From: Acidobacteriota bacterium
GTDB lineage: Bacteria > Acidobacteriota > Blastocatellia > Pyrinomonadales > Pyrinomonadaceae
Length of the DNA: 52,723 nt
Direction of reading: 5' to 3'
Assembly: GCA_003222975.1 (NCBI GenBank)
Contig: QHXN01000029.1
Span: forward strand, 1 to 52,723
A program made the translations under genes and the position numbers. Below are positions 34,675 to 43,204 of this stretch, in pieces. Numbering within the stretch: the first letter of the stretch is position 1; the number at the start of each line of letters is the position of its first letter. The notes beneath the pieces are model-generated. The model was not told the origin of the DNA. It saw nothing but the letters and a program-made list of their open reading frames with translations, and did no database searches.

Positions 34675-36021
34675 ATGAACTCGCTCAAAATCGGCATCAG
34701 CGGCGTGCGCGGCGTCGTCGGCGAAACCTTCACGCCGGAGCTGGTGGTGGGGTTCGCGCAAGCCTTCGGCACTTACCTCGACTCGGGGCGCATACTCGTC
34801 TGCCGCGATGCGCGCACGTCAGGGCCGATGGCGCGCGCCGCCGCGCTCGCGGGCCTGCTCGCCGCCGGCTGCGAGGTCTTTGATTTGGGCATCTGCCCGA
34901 CGCCGAGCCTGCAACTCGCCGTCAAGTGGATGAGCGCCGACGGCGGCATCTCGATCACCGCCGGGCACAACCCGGAGCCTTGGAACGCTCTGAAGTTCGT
35001 GCGCGGCGACGGCCTCTACCTCAACGCGACGCAGGCCGACGAGCTGCTCGACATCTTTCACCAGGCCGAGTTCGCCAAAGCCACCTGGGAGCGAATACAG
35101 AGCAAGGTCGAAGAGCGCGACGCCGTCACACATCATCTGGAAATTCTGGCGCGCGCCTTCGACACGGAAGCGATACGCGCGCGGCACCTGACGGTCGCCG
35201 TTGACTGCTGCAACAGCTCCTGCTCGCTGCTCTCGCCGCGCTGGCTCCGCGAACTCGGCTGCGAAGTGTTGGCCGTCAACGACGACCCCGCAGCGCCATT
35301 CCCGCACGCGCCCGAACCTCGACGGCAGACGATGGCGCAACTGCGCGCGGTAGTTTGTGCGGGGCACGCCGACATCGGCTTCGCGCACGACGCCGACGGG
35401 GAAAGACTCGGCATCGTCACCGAATCGGGCGAGATACTCCCCGAAGAGGCGACGCTCGCCGCGTGCGCGGAGATTCAACTGACGCGCGAGAGCGGCGCGG
35501 TCGTGACGAACGTCTCGACCAGCAGCGCAATCGAGCAGGTCGCCGCGCGACACGGCGCGAGCGTCGTCCGCACGCCGGTCGGGCAGGCTTACGTCTCCGA
35601 GGCCATGATCGAGAACCGCGCCGTCATCGGCGGCGAGGGCAGCGGCGGCGTCATCGTCCCGCGCGTGCAGCTCACGCACGACAGCGCGGCTGCCGTCGGC
35701 CTCATCCTTGAGCACCTGGCGCGGACGGGCGAATGCATCTCCGAGCTGGCCGCCCGCCTGCCGCGCCTCTCGATGATCAAGCACAACGTCCCCGTCGAGC
35801 CGAACCGAATCTACTCCCTTCTGCAACGCGTGTACGACGGGCTGGAGAGGGAGGGCGTCGAGTACGACCAGACCGACGGGATCAAAATCGCGCGGCCCGG
35901 CGGCTGGGTTCACATACGCGTCTCGAACACCGAGTCAATGATCCGCGTCATCGCCGAGGCCGCGACCCCGCAGCAGGCGCAGGAGTTACTCGACCAGGCG
36001 CGCGACATGCTGGGCAAGTGA
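34675..36021 (+). CDS. Phosphohexomutase-like protein with altered active site
   Basis: A 448-residue protein with all four domains of the alpha-D-phosphohexomutase superfamily and closest in look to phosphoglucosamine mutase (KIGISGVRGVVGETFTPE at the start; RVSNTESMIRVIAEA at the end). Two key sites are changed. The phosphoserine loop reads TAGHNP, with Gly97 in place of Ser. The metal loop reads D239-x-D241-x-E243-R, where DxDxDR is usual. The paralogue at 37170 keeps both. Normal mutase catalysis needs the phosphoserine, so this copy is probably inactive as a mutase or uses another mechanism. The reading frame is intact and codon use is normal, which argues against a recent pseudogene. 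Confidence 0.88.
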   Translation: MNSLKIGISGVRGVVGETFTPELVVGFAQAFGTYLDSGRILVCRDARTSGPMARAAALAGLLAAGCEVFDLGICPTPSLQLAVKWMSADGGISITAGHNPEPWNALKFVRGDGLYLNATQADELLDIFHQAEFAKATWERIQSKVEERDAVTHHLEILARAFDTEAIRARHLTVAVDCCNSSCSLLSPRWLRELGCEVLAVNDDPAAPFPHAPEPRRQTMAQLRAVVCAGHADIGFAHDADGERLGIVTESGEILPEEATLAACAEIQLTRESGAVVTNVSTSSAIEQVAARHGASVVRTPVGQAYVSEAMIENRAVIGGEGSGGVIVPRVQLTHDSAAAVGLILEHLARTGECISELAARLPRLSMIKHNVPVEPNRIYSLLQRVYDGLEREGVEYDQTDGIKIARPGGWVHIRVSNTESMIRVIAEAATPQQAQELLDQARDMLGK

Positions 36022-36048
36022 CATGTAATAACTTTGGAGCGTTGGCTT

Positions 36049-37074
36049 ATGAAAATCACCGCGATGTTATCCGTAATCGTCTTGTGCGTCGTCCTGTGCG
36101 TCGTCGCCCTCTTCGCCCTGGAAAGCAGCGGCCACGCGCCGGCTGCCTCCGCCGCCGGTGTCGCGGCCTCGCGCCGTCCAGATAGTGAATCGCTGGCCGT
36201 CGCGCCCGGAGCGGCCCCGTCCGAGAAGTCTGCTTCTCAAGTTCTGTTCGACGACTTCAGCTACTCCGACCGGAAGGAGTTGGCCGCGCACGGCTGGATC
36301 GTCCGCGCGGCGGCGGGGTGGCCGGGCGTGCCGGGCGCGACCTGGTGGCCGGAGGGCGTCACGTTCCTGAAGGACGAGAGCTTGGCGCGCAACCGCATTC
36401 TTCGCATGACCTCCTCGACCGACGGCACGGGCGAGCACACAAGGCAGACGCAAATCTGCCACCAGCGAAAATTCTTCGAAGGCACTTATGCCGCGCGCGT
36501 GCGCTTCACCGACGACCCCGCGGCGGGGCCGGGCGGCGATCAGCTCGTCGAGAGCTTCTACACCATCAGCCCCCTGAAAGCGCCGATGGACGCGGCCTAC
36601 AGCGAGCTTGATTTCGAGTACCTCCCGAACGGCGGCTGGGGCGTCGCCGGGCCGACTCTGTACGAGACCACCTGGTACACCTTCAGCCCTGAGCCGAACT
36701 GGAAGAAGGATAACGTCTTCAACATGACGAAGGGCAGCCGCGCCGGTTGGCACACGCTGGTCACGCAGGTCGCCGGCGGCAAGGTCAGGTATTTCGTTGA
36801 CGGCGAGCAACAGGTCGAGCACGACGGACGCTTCTACCCGCGGTCAATCATGTCAATCAACTTCAACCTCTGGTTCATCAAAGACGGCGCGGCCAGAGCA
36901 CAGGGCGCGCGCTCCTACAACGAAGACATTGACTGGGTCTTCTTCGAGGCGAAGGCGGCGCTCACGCCCGAACAGGTCGAGGCCAGAGTCGCTGCGCTGC
37001 GTCGTCAGTCCGTCAGGTTCCGCGACACCGTGCCTGCGCCCGTGCCCGCGCTTGTCTCGCCGTGCAACTTCTGA
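36049..37074 (+). CDS. Exported GH16-like concanavalin-fold protein
   Basis: A 341-residue protein with an N-terminal membrane or signal helix (MLSVIVLCVVLCVVALFAL) and a long Ala/Ser linker. The following beta-jellyroll carries SELDFEYLP near residue 190, which fits the ExDx(x)E catalytic signature of GH16 glucanases, and other strands (GTYAARVRFTD, WYTFSPEPNW, HTLVTQVAGGKVRYFVDG) fit the same fold. Substrate cannot be stated. ATG 36049 has a GGAG site; a TTG at 36034 is an alternative. It sits between the two mutase paralogues in the same direction with a 27-nt gap after the first. Confidence 0.72.
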   Translation: MKITAMLSVIVLCVVLCVVALFALESSGHAPAASAAGVAASRRPDSESLAVAPGAAPSEKSASQVLFDDFSYSDRKELAAHGWIVRAAAGWPGVPGATWWPEGVTFLKDESLARNRILRMTSSTDGTGEHTRQTQICHQRKFFEGTYAARVRFTDDPAAGPGGDQLVESFYTISPLKAPMDAAYSELDFEYLPNGGWGVAGPTLYETTWYTFSPEPNWKKDNVFNMTKGSRAGWHTLVTQVAGGKVRYFVDGEQQVEHDGRFYPRSIMSINFNLWFIKDGAARAQGARSYNEDIDWVFFEAKAALTPEQVEARVAALRRQSVRFRDTVPAPVPALVSPCNF

Positions 37075-37076
37075 AG

Positions 37077-37162
37077 AAATGATGAATGCGGAATGATGAA
37101 TGATGAATTAAAGACGGCGCGCTTTTCGTCATTCATCACTCATCATTCCGCATTCATCATTT
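37077..37162. repeat. Heptad inverted repeat, TGATGAA family, copy 4
   Basis: Arms 37077-37108 and 37131-37162 pair at 31 of 32 positions with a 22-nt loop. Units are TGATGAA, TGCGGAA, TGATGAA, TGATGAA. It begins 2 nt after the GH16-like stop and ends 7 nt before the mutase ATG (37170), with TTCTTATG at the junction and no Shine-Dalgarno. Confidence 0.94.
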
Positions 37163-37169
37163 AATTCTT

Positions 37170-38534
37170 ATGCGAGCCATACCCACACTCAAGATCAGCA
37201 TCAGCGGCGTGCGCGGCGTCGTCGGCGAGTCGCTGACGCCGACGCTTCTGACGCGGTTCGCGCAGGCGTTCGGGACATACGTCGGGCCGGGTGCAATCGT
37301 CATCGGGCGCGACACGCGCACCTCCGGCGAGATGGTCAGGCAGGCGGTCGTCGCGGGCCTGCTCTCGTCGGGCTGCCGCGTCGTTGACCTCGACATCTGC
37401 CCCGTCCCGACCGTGCAACTGCTGGTGCGACAGAGAGGCGCGCGCGGCGGGCTGGCCATCACGGCGAGCCACAACCCGGCGGAGTGGAATGCGCTCAAGT
37501 TCGTCAACTCCGCGGGCCTCTTTCTCACCGCCGCGCAGGCGCGTCAGCTCCTCGACATTTATCATCAGGGCGAGTACGTGAAGGTTCTGGGGTCGGAAAT
37601 GCGCTCCGTCGAGCCTTCGGCGGGCGCGATTGACCTGCACGTCAAGGCCGTCTTGGACGCGCTCGGCCCACTGCCTGCGGGCGCGCGCCGGAAGCTCCGC
37701 GTGGCCGTGGACTCCTGCAACGGCGCAGGCTCAATCGTCGCGCCGCGCCTGCTCGCCGCGCTCGGCGCGGAAGTCTTCACAGTCAACACGACGCCCGACG
37801 GCCTGTTTCCCAGAGGCGCGGAGCCTGTGCCGGAAAACTTGGGCGCGCTCTGCGACGCCGTGCGGGAGTACAACGCCGACGTTGGGTTCGCGCAGGACAT
37901 GGACGCAGACCGCCTGGCGGTCGTCAATGAACAAGGTGAGCCGGTCGGCGAAGAGTACACGCTCGTCCTCGCGACGCGTTACGTGCTCGCACGAGAGCGC
38001 GGGCCTGTGGTCGCGAACCTCGCGACGACGCACGTACTCGACGCCGTGGCGCGTGAGTTCGACTGCCCCATCTACCGCTCGAAGATCGGCGAGGCCAACG
38101 TGACCGAGGAGATGCAGCGGCACGGGGCCGTCATCGGCGGCGAGGGCAACGGCGGCGTCATCTACCCGCGCATCAACTTCGCGCGCGACAGCCTCGTCGG
38201 CATGGCGCTTGTCCTCCACCTGCTCGCCGCGACCACGCGCACCGTCTCGGAAATTTTAGGCGAGCTGCCGCGTGCCTTCATGCTCAAAGAGAAGCTCGCC
38301 TGCCGCTCGGATCGCATCGGCAGAGTTCTCAAGCGCGTGCGCGGCGAGTACGTGCGCTATCCTCAAGACCTGCGCGACGGCGTCAAGGTGACGATGCCCG
38401 ACGGCTGGCTGCTCGTCAGAGGCTCCAACACCGAGCCGATCATCCGACTCGTCGCTGAGGCGGAGACGGAAGAGGGGGCGCGCCGGATGATTGAGGACTT
38501 GCGGGCTTGCGTCGAGGAGTGCTTAACCACGTAA
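37170..38534 (+). CDS. glmM: Phosphoglucosamine mutase-type phosphohexomutase
   Basis: A 454-residue enzyme. Catalytic phosphoserine Ser100 is in TASHNPAEWNALKF, the metal loop D243-x-D245-x-D247-R is intact, the sugar-binding loop reads GGEGNGGVIYPRINFARDS, and the phosphate-binding end reads RGSNTEPIIRLVAEAE. It would interconvert glucosamine 6-phosphate and glucosamine 1-phosphate on the way to UDP-GlcNAc, or act on hexose phosphates; the family assignment is firm, the sugar is not. About half of its residues are shared with the altered copy at 34675, including a nearly identical ISGVRGVVGE start. A GAGGAGGTG ribosome site of the next gene lies just downstream, so the two are probably co-transcribed. 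Confidence 0.85.
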   Translation: MRAIPTLKISISGVRGVVGESLTPTLLTRFAQAFGTYVGPGAIVIGRDTRTSGEMVRQAVVAGLLSSGCRVVDLDICPVPTVQLLVRQRGARGGLAITASHNPAEWNALKFVNSAGLFLTAAQARQLLDIYHQGEYVKVLGSEMRSVEPSAGAIDLHVKAVLDALGPLPAGARRKLRVAVDSCNGAGSIVAPRLLAALGAEVFTVNTTPDGLFPRGAEPVPENLGALCDAVREYNADVGFAQDMDADRLAVVNEQGEPVGEEYTLVLATRYVLARERGPVVANLATTHVLDAVAREFDCPIYRSKIGEANVTEEMQRHGAVIGGEGNGGVIYPRINFARDSLVGMALVLHLLAATTRTVSEILGELPRAFMLKEKLACRSDRIGRVLKRVRGEYVRYPQDLRDGVKVTMPDGWLLVRGSNTEPIIRLVAEAETEEGARRMIEDLRACVEECLTT

Positions 38535-38554
38535 GGCGAGGAGGAGGTGAGAGC

Positions 38555-39073
38555 GTGGACGCGCTGACCGGAGAGCACACGGGCACGCCCTCGACGGGGC
38601 GGATGGTTTCGCTCGATGTCTTTCGCGGCATCACCGCGGCGATGTTCGTCGCGGGCGTGGGCTGCGTCATCGTGGGCTGGGCCTGGAACTACTGGTTCCC
38701 CATCAACAAGGCGCTGTGGACGAGTTCTTACGTCGTCTTCACCGCAGGGCTGGCGCTGCAAATGCTCGCCGCCTGCTACTGGATAGTTGACCTCAAGAGG
38801 TACGACCGCTGGGCGAAGCCCTTCCTCGTCTTCGGCACGAACGCGCTGGCCGTCTATTTCCTCTCGGAGTTCACCGTGCTCGTCGCCTCGCTCATCCGTT
38901 TCACGCGCCCCGACGGCAGCCGGACGGATGTCCTCGGACTAATCTACGAGAAACTGTTTGCCACCTGGGCCGCGCCCGTCAATGCCTCGCTGATGTTCGC
39001 CGTCTGCACGGTTCTCTTCTGGCTCGGCGTGATGTCGCTCCTGTATCGCAAGCGGATTTTCGTCAAAGTCTAA
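38555..39073 (+). pseudogene. NagX/DUF5009-like membrane protein with internal deletion
   Basis: A 172-residue reading frame. Residues 15-24 (RMVSLDVFRGIT) are the N-terminal signature of the heparan-alpha-glucosaminide N-acetyltransferase-like/NagX family. The next residues (MFVAGVGCVIVGWAWNYW, FPINKALWTSSYVVFTAG) belong to the C-terminal half of that family, which is normally about 370-400 residues. Roughly 200 central residues, including several membrane helices, are absent, and the join is in frame. Four to five helices remain. GTG 38555 has a strong GAGGAGGTGA site. It may be a decaying gene or a functional short form; NagX-like genes often sit in GlcNAc-use clusters, as here. Confidence 0.75.
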
Positions 39074-39245
39074 AAGCCGTGAAGCGTAAAAAGCCGCAAA
39101 CCGTGAACCGTAAACCGTGACGAGATAAATCCGTGTGCCGGAGACCGCGAGCCGTGCCGATGCTGAAATAACTCGTCACGGTTTAGGGTTCACGGTTTAC
39201 GACTCTTTCTTGTTACGGTTTACGGTTCACGGTTCACGGCTTTTA
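39071..39245. repeat. Nested heptad inverted repeat, CGTGAAC/CGTAAAC family, copy 2
   Basis: The inner arms 39095-39124 and 39172-39201 pair at 28 of 30 positions. The outer arms begin TAAAAGCCGTGAA (39071) and end with its complement at 39245. Units are CGTGAAC and CGTAAAC, as at 12740. It starts on the stop codon of the NagX-like frame (TAA 39071-39073) and occupies most of the 225-bp gap before the next gene. Confidence 0.92.
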
Positions 39246-39298
39246 AGATTATACTTGTGGCCCGCCGGAGGAACGTCGGGGACTAACGGAGGTGCGCC

Positions 39299-39946
39299 GT
39301 GCAGCATGATCGCGTCGTCTCAGGTCGGAATTTAGTGGCACTCACCTTCGCGCCCGTCGTCATGTTGTTAGTAATACCGGTCTCAAGTCTGGCGCAGCAG
39401 GGCGTCCCGCTCCGCGTCCCGTCGGATGCACGCGCCGACTCTGAGGCGGCGCGCATACGCGACGAGCAGCGGCGCGAGATGCAGCTCAGAAGTACGGGGA
39501 CGGGAGCGGCGCGCGCCGACGAGAGGTCTGTCAAGGCCGCCGCCGAACAGCTCAACCAGGACTTCAAGCGCATACAGGTCATCCGCAACGACATCGCGCA
39601 CGCCCTCAAAGTCGAAGGCGTCCTCGATTACAGGCGCGTCTCCGGCCAGGCCGCGGAAGTGCGAAAGCGCGCCCTCAGGATGCAGGCTTATCTGGCGCTC
39701 CGCGGCCCCGACGCCGACGAGAAGACCGGCGCGGGCCAGGCCGGGTACGACGAAAAGGAGTTGAAGGGCGCGCTCGTGAGGCTGTGCAAGCGGATTGACA
39801 GCTTCGTCGCGAATCCGAGGTTCACGTCGCCCGACGTTGTTGACGTGGACGGGACGGCGAAGGCCAGCCGCGACCTCCGAGAGATAATCGCCCTCAGCGT
39901 CGCGGTCAGGAACAGCGCCGAGAGGCTGGACCAGAAACACGAGTAG
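39299..39946 (+). CDS. Secreted alpha-helical protein of unknown function
   Basis: A 215-residue protein with an export signal (LVALTFAPVVMLLVIPVSSLAQQ). The mature part is mostly helical and charged, with SVKAAAEQLNQDFKRIQVIRNDIAHALK and YDEKELKGALVRLCKRIDSFV as the most regular segments (each shown in part). I do not recognise a family, although similar short helical exported proteins occur in Acidobacteriota. The GTG start is supported by GGAGGT 6 nt upstream. It lies between two long inverted repeats. Confidence 0.65.
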   Translation: MQHDRVVSGRNLVALTFAPVVMLLVIPVSSLAQQGVPLRVPSDARADSEAARIRDEQRREMQLRSTGTGAARADERSVKAAAEQLNQDFKRIQVIRNDIAHALKVEGVLDYRRVSGQAAEVRKRALRMQAYLALRGPDADEKTGAGQAGYDEKELKGALVRLCKRIDSFVANPRFTSPDVVDVDGTAKASRDLREIIALSVAVRNSAERLDQKHE

Positions 39947-40050
39947 CACGGGACGGACGGCGTTCGGGGTCGCCGAACGCGAGACGCCTTTCCTCATCGC
40001 GTTTGAAGCCTTACATAGTTTTGTGGCGGAACGCGGATCAGTGTGCGGGG

Positions 40051-40131
40051 CAGGTCAGTACCGCCTGCGGCAAGCGGGCGGGTTCTGGCGCGACCAAGAC
40101 CCGCCCGCTTGCCGCAGGCGGTACTGACCTG
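40051..40131. repeat. Perfect 33-bp GC-rich inverted repeat
   Basis: Arms 40051-40083 and 40099-40131 are exact complements over 33 nt with a 15-nt loop. The arm begins CAGGTCAGTACCGCCTGCGG. The outer 19 nt recur at 52138-52156. No U tract follows, and a 7-nt period is not evident. It lies in the 209-bp gap before the first ROK gene. Confidence 0.95.
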
Positions 40132-40155
40132 TACTCATAACCGACCCGGAGAGAG

Positions 40156-41352
40156 ATGCGACGGATTGACTTAAAAAGGATTCAGACGGCCCACTTCAGC
40201 ACTATGCGCGCCATCAACCGGCAGATAGTGCTCAACTACGTGCGCGACCGCGGGCCAATCTCGCGCGCCGAGATCGCCCGGCAGACCGCGCTCCAGCGCT
40301 CGACGATCTCCGAGATCGTTGACTCGCTGCTGGAGGAAGGGCTGATCGAGGAGGTGGGCGCGGGCCGCTCGACGGGCGGGCGCTGTCCGACGCTTCTGGC
40401 CCTTCGCACGAGCGGGGCGGCGGCCATAGGCATTGACATCGCGCCGACGCGCACGACCGTCGCCGCGAGCGACCTCGCGGGTTGCGTGCTCGAACAGGAA
40501 GAGTTCGAGACCGACCACGACTTCGAGAAGACGATCACGCGGGCCATCAATGCCGCCTGCCGTCTGCTTGAGAAGAGTCAGGGGAAGATAGAGGGCATCG
40601 GCGTGAGCCTGCCCGGCCTCGTTGACCCTTCGACGGGGAGGCTCCTGTACATCCCCTACTTCAAATGGCACGACCTCGACGTCGGGCCGAGGATCGCCGC
40701 CGCCACGGGCCTGGAGGTCACGATAGACAACGACGCCAACGCCGCGGCGCTGGCCGAGCTGTGGTTCGGACACTCCGAGGTGAGCGAGGCGCGCGACTTC
40801 ATCATGGTCTTCATCGCCGAGGGCGTGGGCACAGGGATAGTCTTCGACCGGCAGATTTACCGCGGCGAGGGCGGCGCGGCGGGCGAGTTCGGCCACATGA
40901 TCATCGGCGAGCGCGCGCCCGTCCCCTGCTCCTGCGGCAGCTACGACTGCTGGGAGGCCTTCGCGTCGGGGCGCGCCGCGGTCGCGCGCTACTCGAAACT
41001 CGCCGGCGTCGGCGAAGACGCACGCCAGATGAGCTTCGCGCAGTTGATTGACCGCGCGCTCGCCGGCGAAGAGTCGGCGCGCTCCGCGCTCAGGGAGACG
41101 GCGCGCTACCTCGGCATCGGCATCTCGAACCTCATCATCGGCTTCAGCCCGGAGATCGTCGTCGTCGGCGGGGCGATCACGCGCGCCTGGGACTTGGTCT
41201 CCGACCTCTTCAGCGAGGCCGTGAAAAGAAGCATCCGGCGCGACCTGCCGACGGCGCGAATCATGCGCTCGACGATAGGCGACAGGGCCAGCCTGATGGG
41301 CGCGCTCAGCCTCGTGCTCGCCAACAAGTTCGCGTCCGCCGCGGCGAGCTAG
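40156..41352 (+). CDS. ROK-family regulator, copy 1
   Basis: A 398-residue NagC/XylR-type protein. An N-terminal winged HTH (ISRAEIARQTALQRSTISEIVDSL) at about residues 35-65 precedes the ROK sugar-kinase-like fold. GIDIAPTRTTVAASD, DNDANAAALAE and EFGHM motifs are present. The zinc motif is complete: Cys258, Cys260 and Cys265 in CSCGSYDCWE. Such proteins repress sugar-use genes and are released by a sugar phosphate; with GH20 and NagX-like genes nearby, an amino sugar is a reasonable guess. ATG 40156 is preceded by GGAGAGAG. A terminator follows. Confidence 0.9.
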   Translation: MRRIDLKRIQTAHFSTMRAINRQIVLNYVRDRGPISRAEIARQTALQRSTISEIVDSLLEEGLIEEVGAGRSTGGRCPTLLALRTSGAAAIGIDIAPTRTTVAASDLAGCVLEQEEFETDHDFEKTITRAINAACRLLEKSQGKIEGIGVSLPGLVDPSTGRLLYIPYFKWHDLDVGPRIAAATGLEVTIDNDANAAALAELWFGHSEVSEARDFIMVFIAEGVGTGIVFDRQIYRGEGGAAGEFGHMIIGERAPVPCSCGSYDCWEAFASGRAAVARYSKLAGVGEDARQMSFAQLIDRALAGEESARSALRETARYLGIGISNLIIGFSPEIVVVGGAITRAWDLVSDLFSEAVKRSIRRDLPTARIMRSTIGDRASLMGALSLVLANKFASAAAS

Positions 41353-41411
41353 CCGCCGCGCGGCGGTTGCCGACTTGAGACTTCGACCAACCCACACGTG
41401 GCGCTCAGCCT

Positions 41412-41455
41412 GTCGCCCGCCGGAAATCTCCGGACGGCGACCGACGCCTTTTTTT
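41412..41455 (+). terminator. Terminator after ROK copy 1
   Basis: The stem of 41412-41423 with 41430-41441 has six outer and four inner base pairs around a 2-nt mismatch. CGACGCC and seven T residues (41449-41455) follow. It begins 60 nt after the stop codon. Confidence 0.7.
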
Positions 41456-41509
41456 GTTGCTCCGCCTGCGGGAATAAACCTCCGTTATGGACTCATAACA
41501 TAAAAAGTA

Positions 41510-41538
41510 TTGACTGCGAGCCACACCTGTACTACTTA
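41510..41538 (+). promoter_or_regulatory. Candidate promoter for ROK copy 2
   Basis: TTGACT (41510-41515), a 17-nt spacer and TACTTA (41533-41538) lie in an AT-richer part of the 298-bp gap, about 113 nt before the start codon. The hexamers fit sigma70 with one and two mismatches respectively. Confidence 0.5.
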
Positions 41539-41650
41539 ATGTCTTCCGGTTCGAGCACTTCGAAGTTCCGCTCATCAGTCGGTATTCAATCTCGTTAAGG
41601 AAATCCCCGCCGCGAAGACGGCAGTATCTCTCTTCGCGCCGTCCAGCAAA

Positions 41651-42844
41651 ATGCGACGCATAGACCTTAAAAAAGCCAATGTCGCACGCCCTAACACGAT
41701 CCGCGACATCAACCGGCAGATCATTCTTAACTACGTGCGCGAGAGAGGCCCGATCTCCCGCGCCGAGATCGCCCAGGAGACCGCGCTCCAACGCTCGACC
41801 GTCTCCCTGATAGTTGATGAGTTGAAGTCGGGCGGCCTGATCGAGGAAGTGTCCGGCGAATCAACGGGCGGTCGCCCGCCGATCCTGCTCTCGCTGCGGA
41901 CGGCGGACGCCGTGGCAATCGGGGTTGACCTCGGAACCATACGCACCCTCGTCGCCACGAGCGACCTGGCCGGTCGCGTGCTCGAACAGGAGGAGTTCCC
42001 CACCGACCCCGACGCCCAGAAGACCATCTCCCGCATCATTGACAGCGCGCGCAAGCTCATCTGCAAGAACAGGGGAACCATCGAGGGCGTCGGCGTGAGC
42101 CTGCCGGGGCTTGTGGATCAGGAAACGGGCACGGCTATCTTTATCCCGCACTTCAAGTGGCGCGACCTGGAGATAGCCGAAGAGATCAGGTCGGCGGTCG
42201 GGCTGGCCGTGACCGCCGACAACGACGCCAACGCGGCGGCGCTCGCCGAGTTGTGGTTCGGTCGCCCGGAGATTCGTGAGGTGCGCGATTTCATCATGGT
42301 GCTCATCGAAGAAGGGGTCGGCACCGGCATAGTCTTCGACGGTCAGGTTTATCGCGGCAAGAGTGGGGCCGCGGGCGAGTTCGGCCACATGACAATCGGG
42401 CAGGACGCGCCGGTCGCCTGCGCCGCCGGGAGTCACAGGTGCTGGGAGGCCTTCGCCTCCGAACGTGCCGCGCTCGCCCGCTACGCGAAGTTGAGGCGCG
42501 GCACGTCCGGCAGTAACAAGATCAATTTCGGACAACTGGTCGGACTCGCGTTCGGGGGCGAGCGGGAGGCACAATCCGCCCTTAAAGAGACGGCGTATTA
42601 CCTGGGCCTCGGCATCGCGAACTTGATTCAGGGGTTGTCGCCGGAGGCGGTCATCGTCGGCGGGCCAATCGTGCGCGCGTGGCCGCTGATCGTCAACGAG
42701 ATCAGAACAGCCGTCCAGAACAGCATCTGCCGCGGCCTGCCCCCCGCGCACATCATCGCGTCCACGCTGGGCGCGGAGCCGACGCTGATGGGCGCGCTCA
42801 GCCTCGTCCTCACGGCCAAGTTTACCCCCGTCTCCCTCTCCTGA
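41651..42844 (+). CDS. ROK-family regulator, copy 2
   Basis: A 397-residue paralogue of the preceding gene, alike from end to end (MRRIDLKK start, HTH ISRAEIAQETALQRSTVSLIVDEL, EFGHM). The zinc motif is degraded: Cys257-Ala-Ala259-Gly-Ser-His-Arg-Cys264, so the middle Cys is lost. The HTH recognition helix differs from copy 1 in STVSLIVDEL versus STISEIVDSL, so operators may overlap. It has its own promoter candidate and precedes the outer-membrane receptor, which is a plausible target. The tandem arrangement indicates local duplication. Confidence 0.88.
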   Translation: MRRIDLKKANVARPNTIRDINRQIILNYVRERGPISRAEIAQETALQRSTVSLIVDELKSGGLIEEVSGESTGGRPPILLSLRTADAVAIGVDLGTIRTLVATSDLAGRVLEQEEFPTDPDAQKTISRIIDSARKLICKNRGTIEGVGVSLPGLVDQETGTAIFIPHFKWRDLEIAEEIRSAVGLAVTADNDANAAALAELWFGRPEIREVRDFIMVLIEEGVGTGIVFDGQVYRGKSGAAGEFGHMTIGQDAPVACAAGSHRCWEAFASERAALARYAKLRRGTSGSNKINFGQLVGLAFGGEREAQSALKETAYYLGLGIANLIQGLSPEAVIVGGPIVRAWPLIVNEIRTAVQNSICRGLPPAHIIASTLGAEPTLMGALSLVLTAKFTPVSLS

Positions 42845-42920
42845 GCGGCCCCGCCAGCTTTGTTGGCTTTGGCAACATTCTCCCCATCAGAAAAATTGAT
42901 GAAGACGACAAAAATTTTTC

Positions 42921-42948
42921 TTGACAAGCGAGGCGATTAGTATTAAAT
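42921..42948 (+). promoter_or_regulatory. Candidate promoter for the TonB-type receptor
   Basis: The consensus TTGACA (42921-42926) is followed by a 16-nt spacer and TTAAAT (42943-42948). It lies in the 360-bp gene-free region 42845-43204, the only gap above 300 bp here, which is AT-rich compared with its surroundings and holds this promoter and the palindrome at 43103-43125. Confidence 0.45.
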
Positions 42949-43102
42949 CCTTTTGGCAGGACTTGCAACAAAGTCTCCATTCAAGGTTCGCAGTCATACA
43001 AATTTTTTGATTTTCCGCCTTCTGTAAGAGAGCGGTCACGGGATGTCTATCAGGTGGCCCTCTTCAGTAAACAGGTTCCCTCGCCGCAGAACGATACGCA
43101 TT

Positions 43103-43125
43103 GCACGATCAACGTCTGATCGTGC
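43103..43125. promoter_or_regulatory. GCACGATCA palindrome in the receptor leader
   Basis: The 9-nt arms GCACGATCA (43103-43111) and TGATCGTGC (43117-43125) are exact complements around a 5-nt loop. They lie 80-100 nt upstream of the receptor start and downstream of the candidate promoter. A repressor site or an RNA hairpin in the leader are both possible. Confidence 0.5.
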
Positions 43126-43204
43126 GACGCATTTGTCCCGGAGGAATGGCTCCCCGGCGGCTGACGTTGGGTATTGAAAAGCGCGGAAGTGAGGAGACGC
43201 GTCC

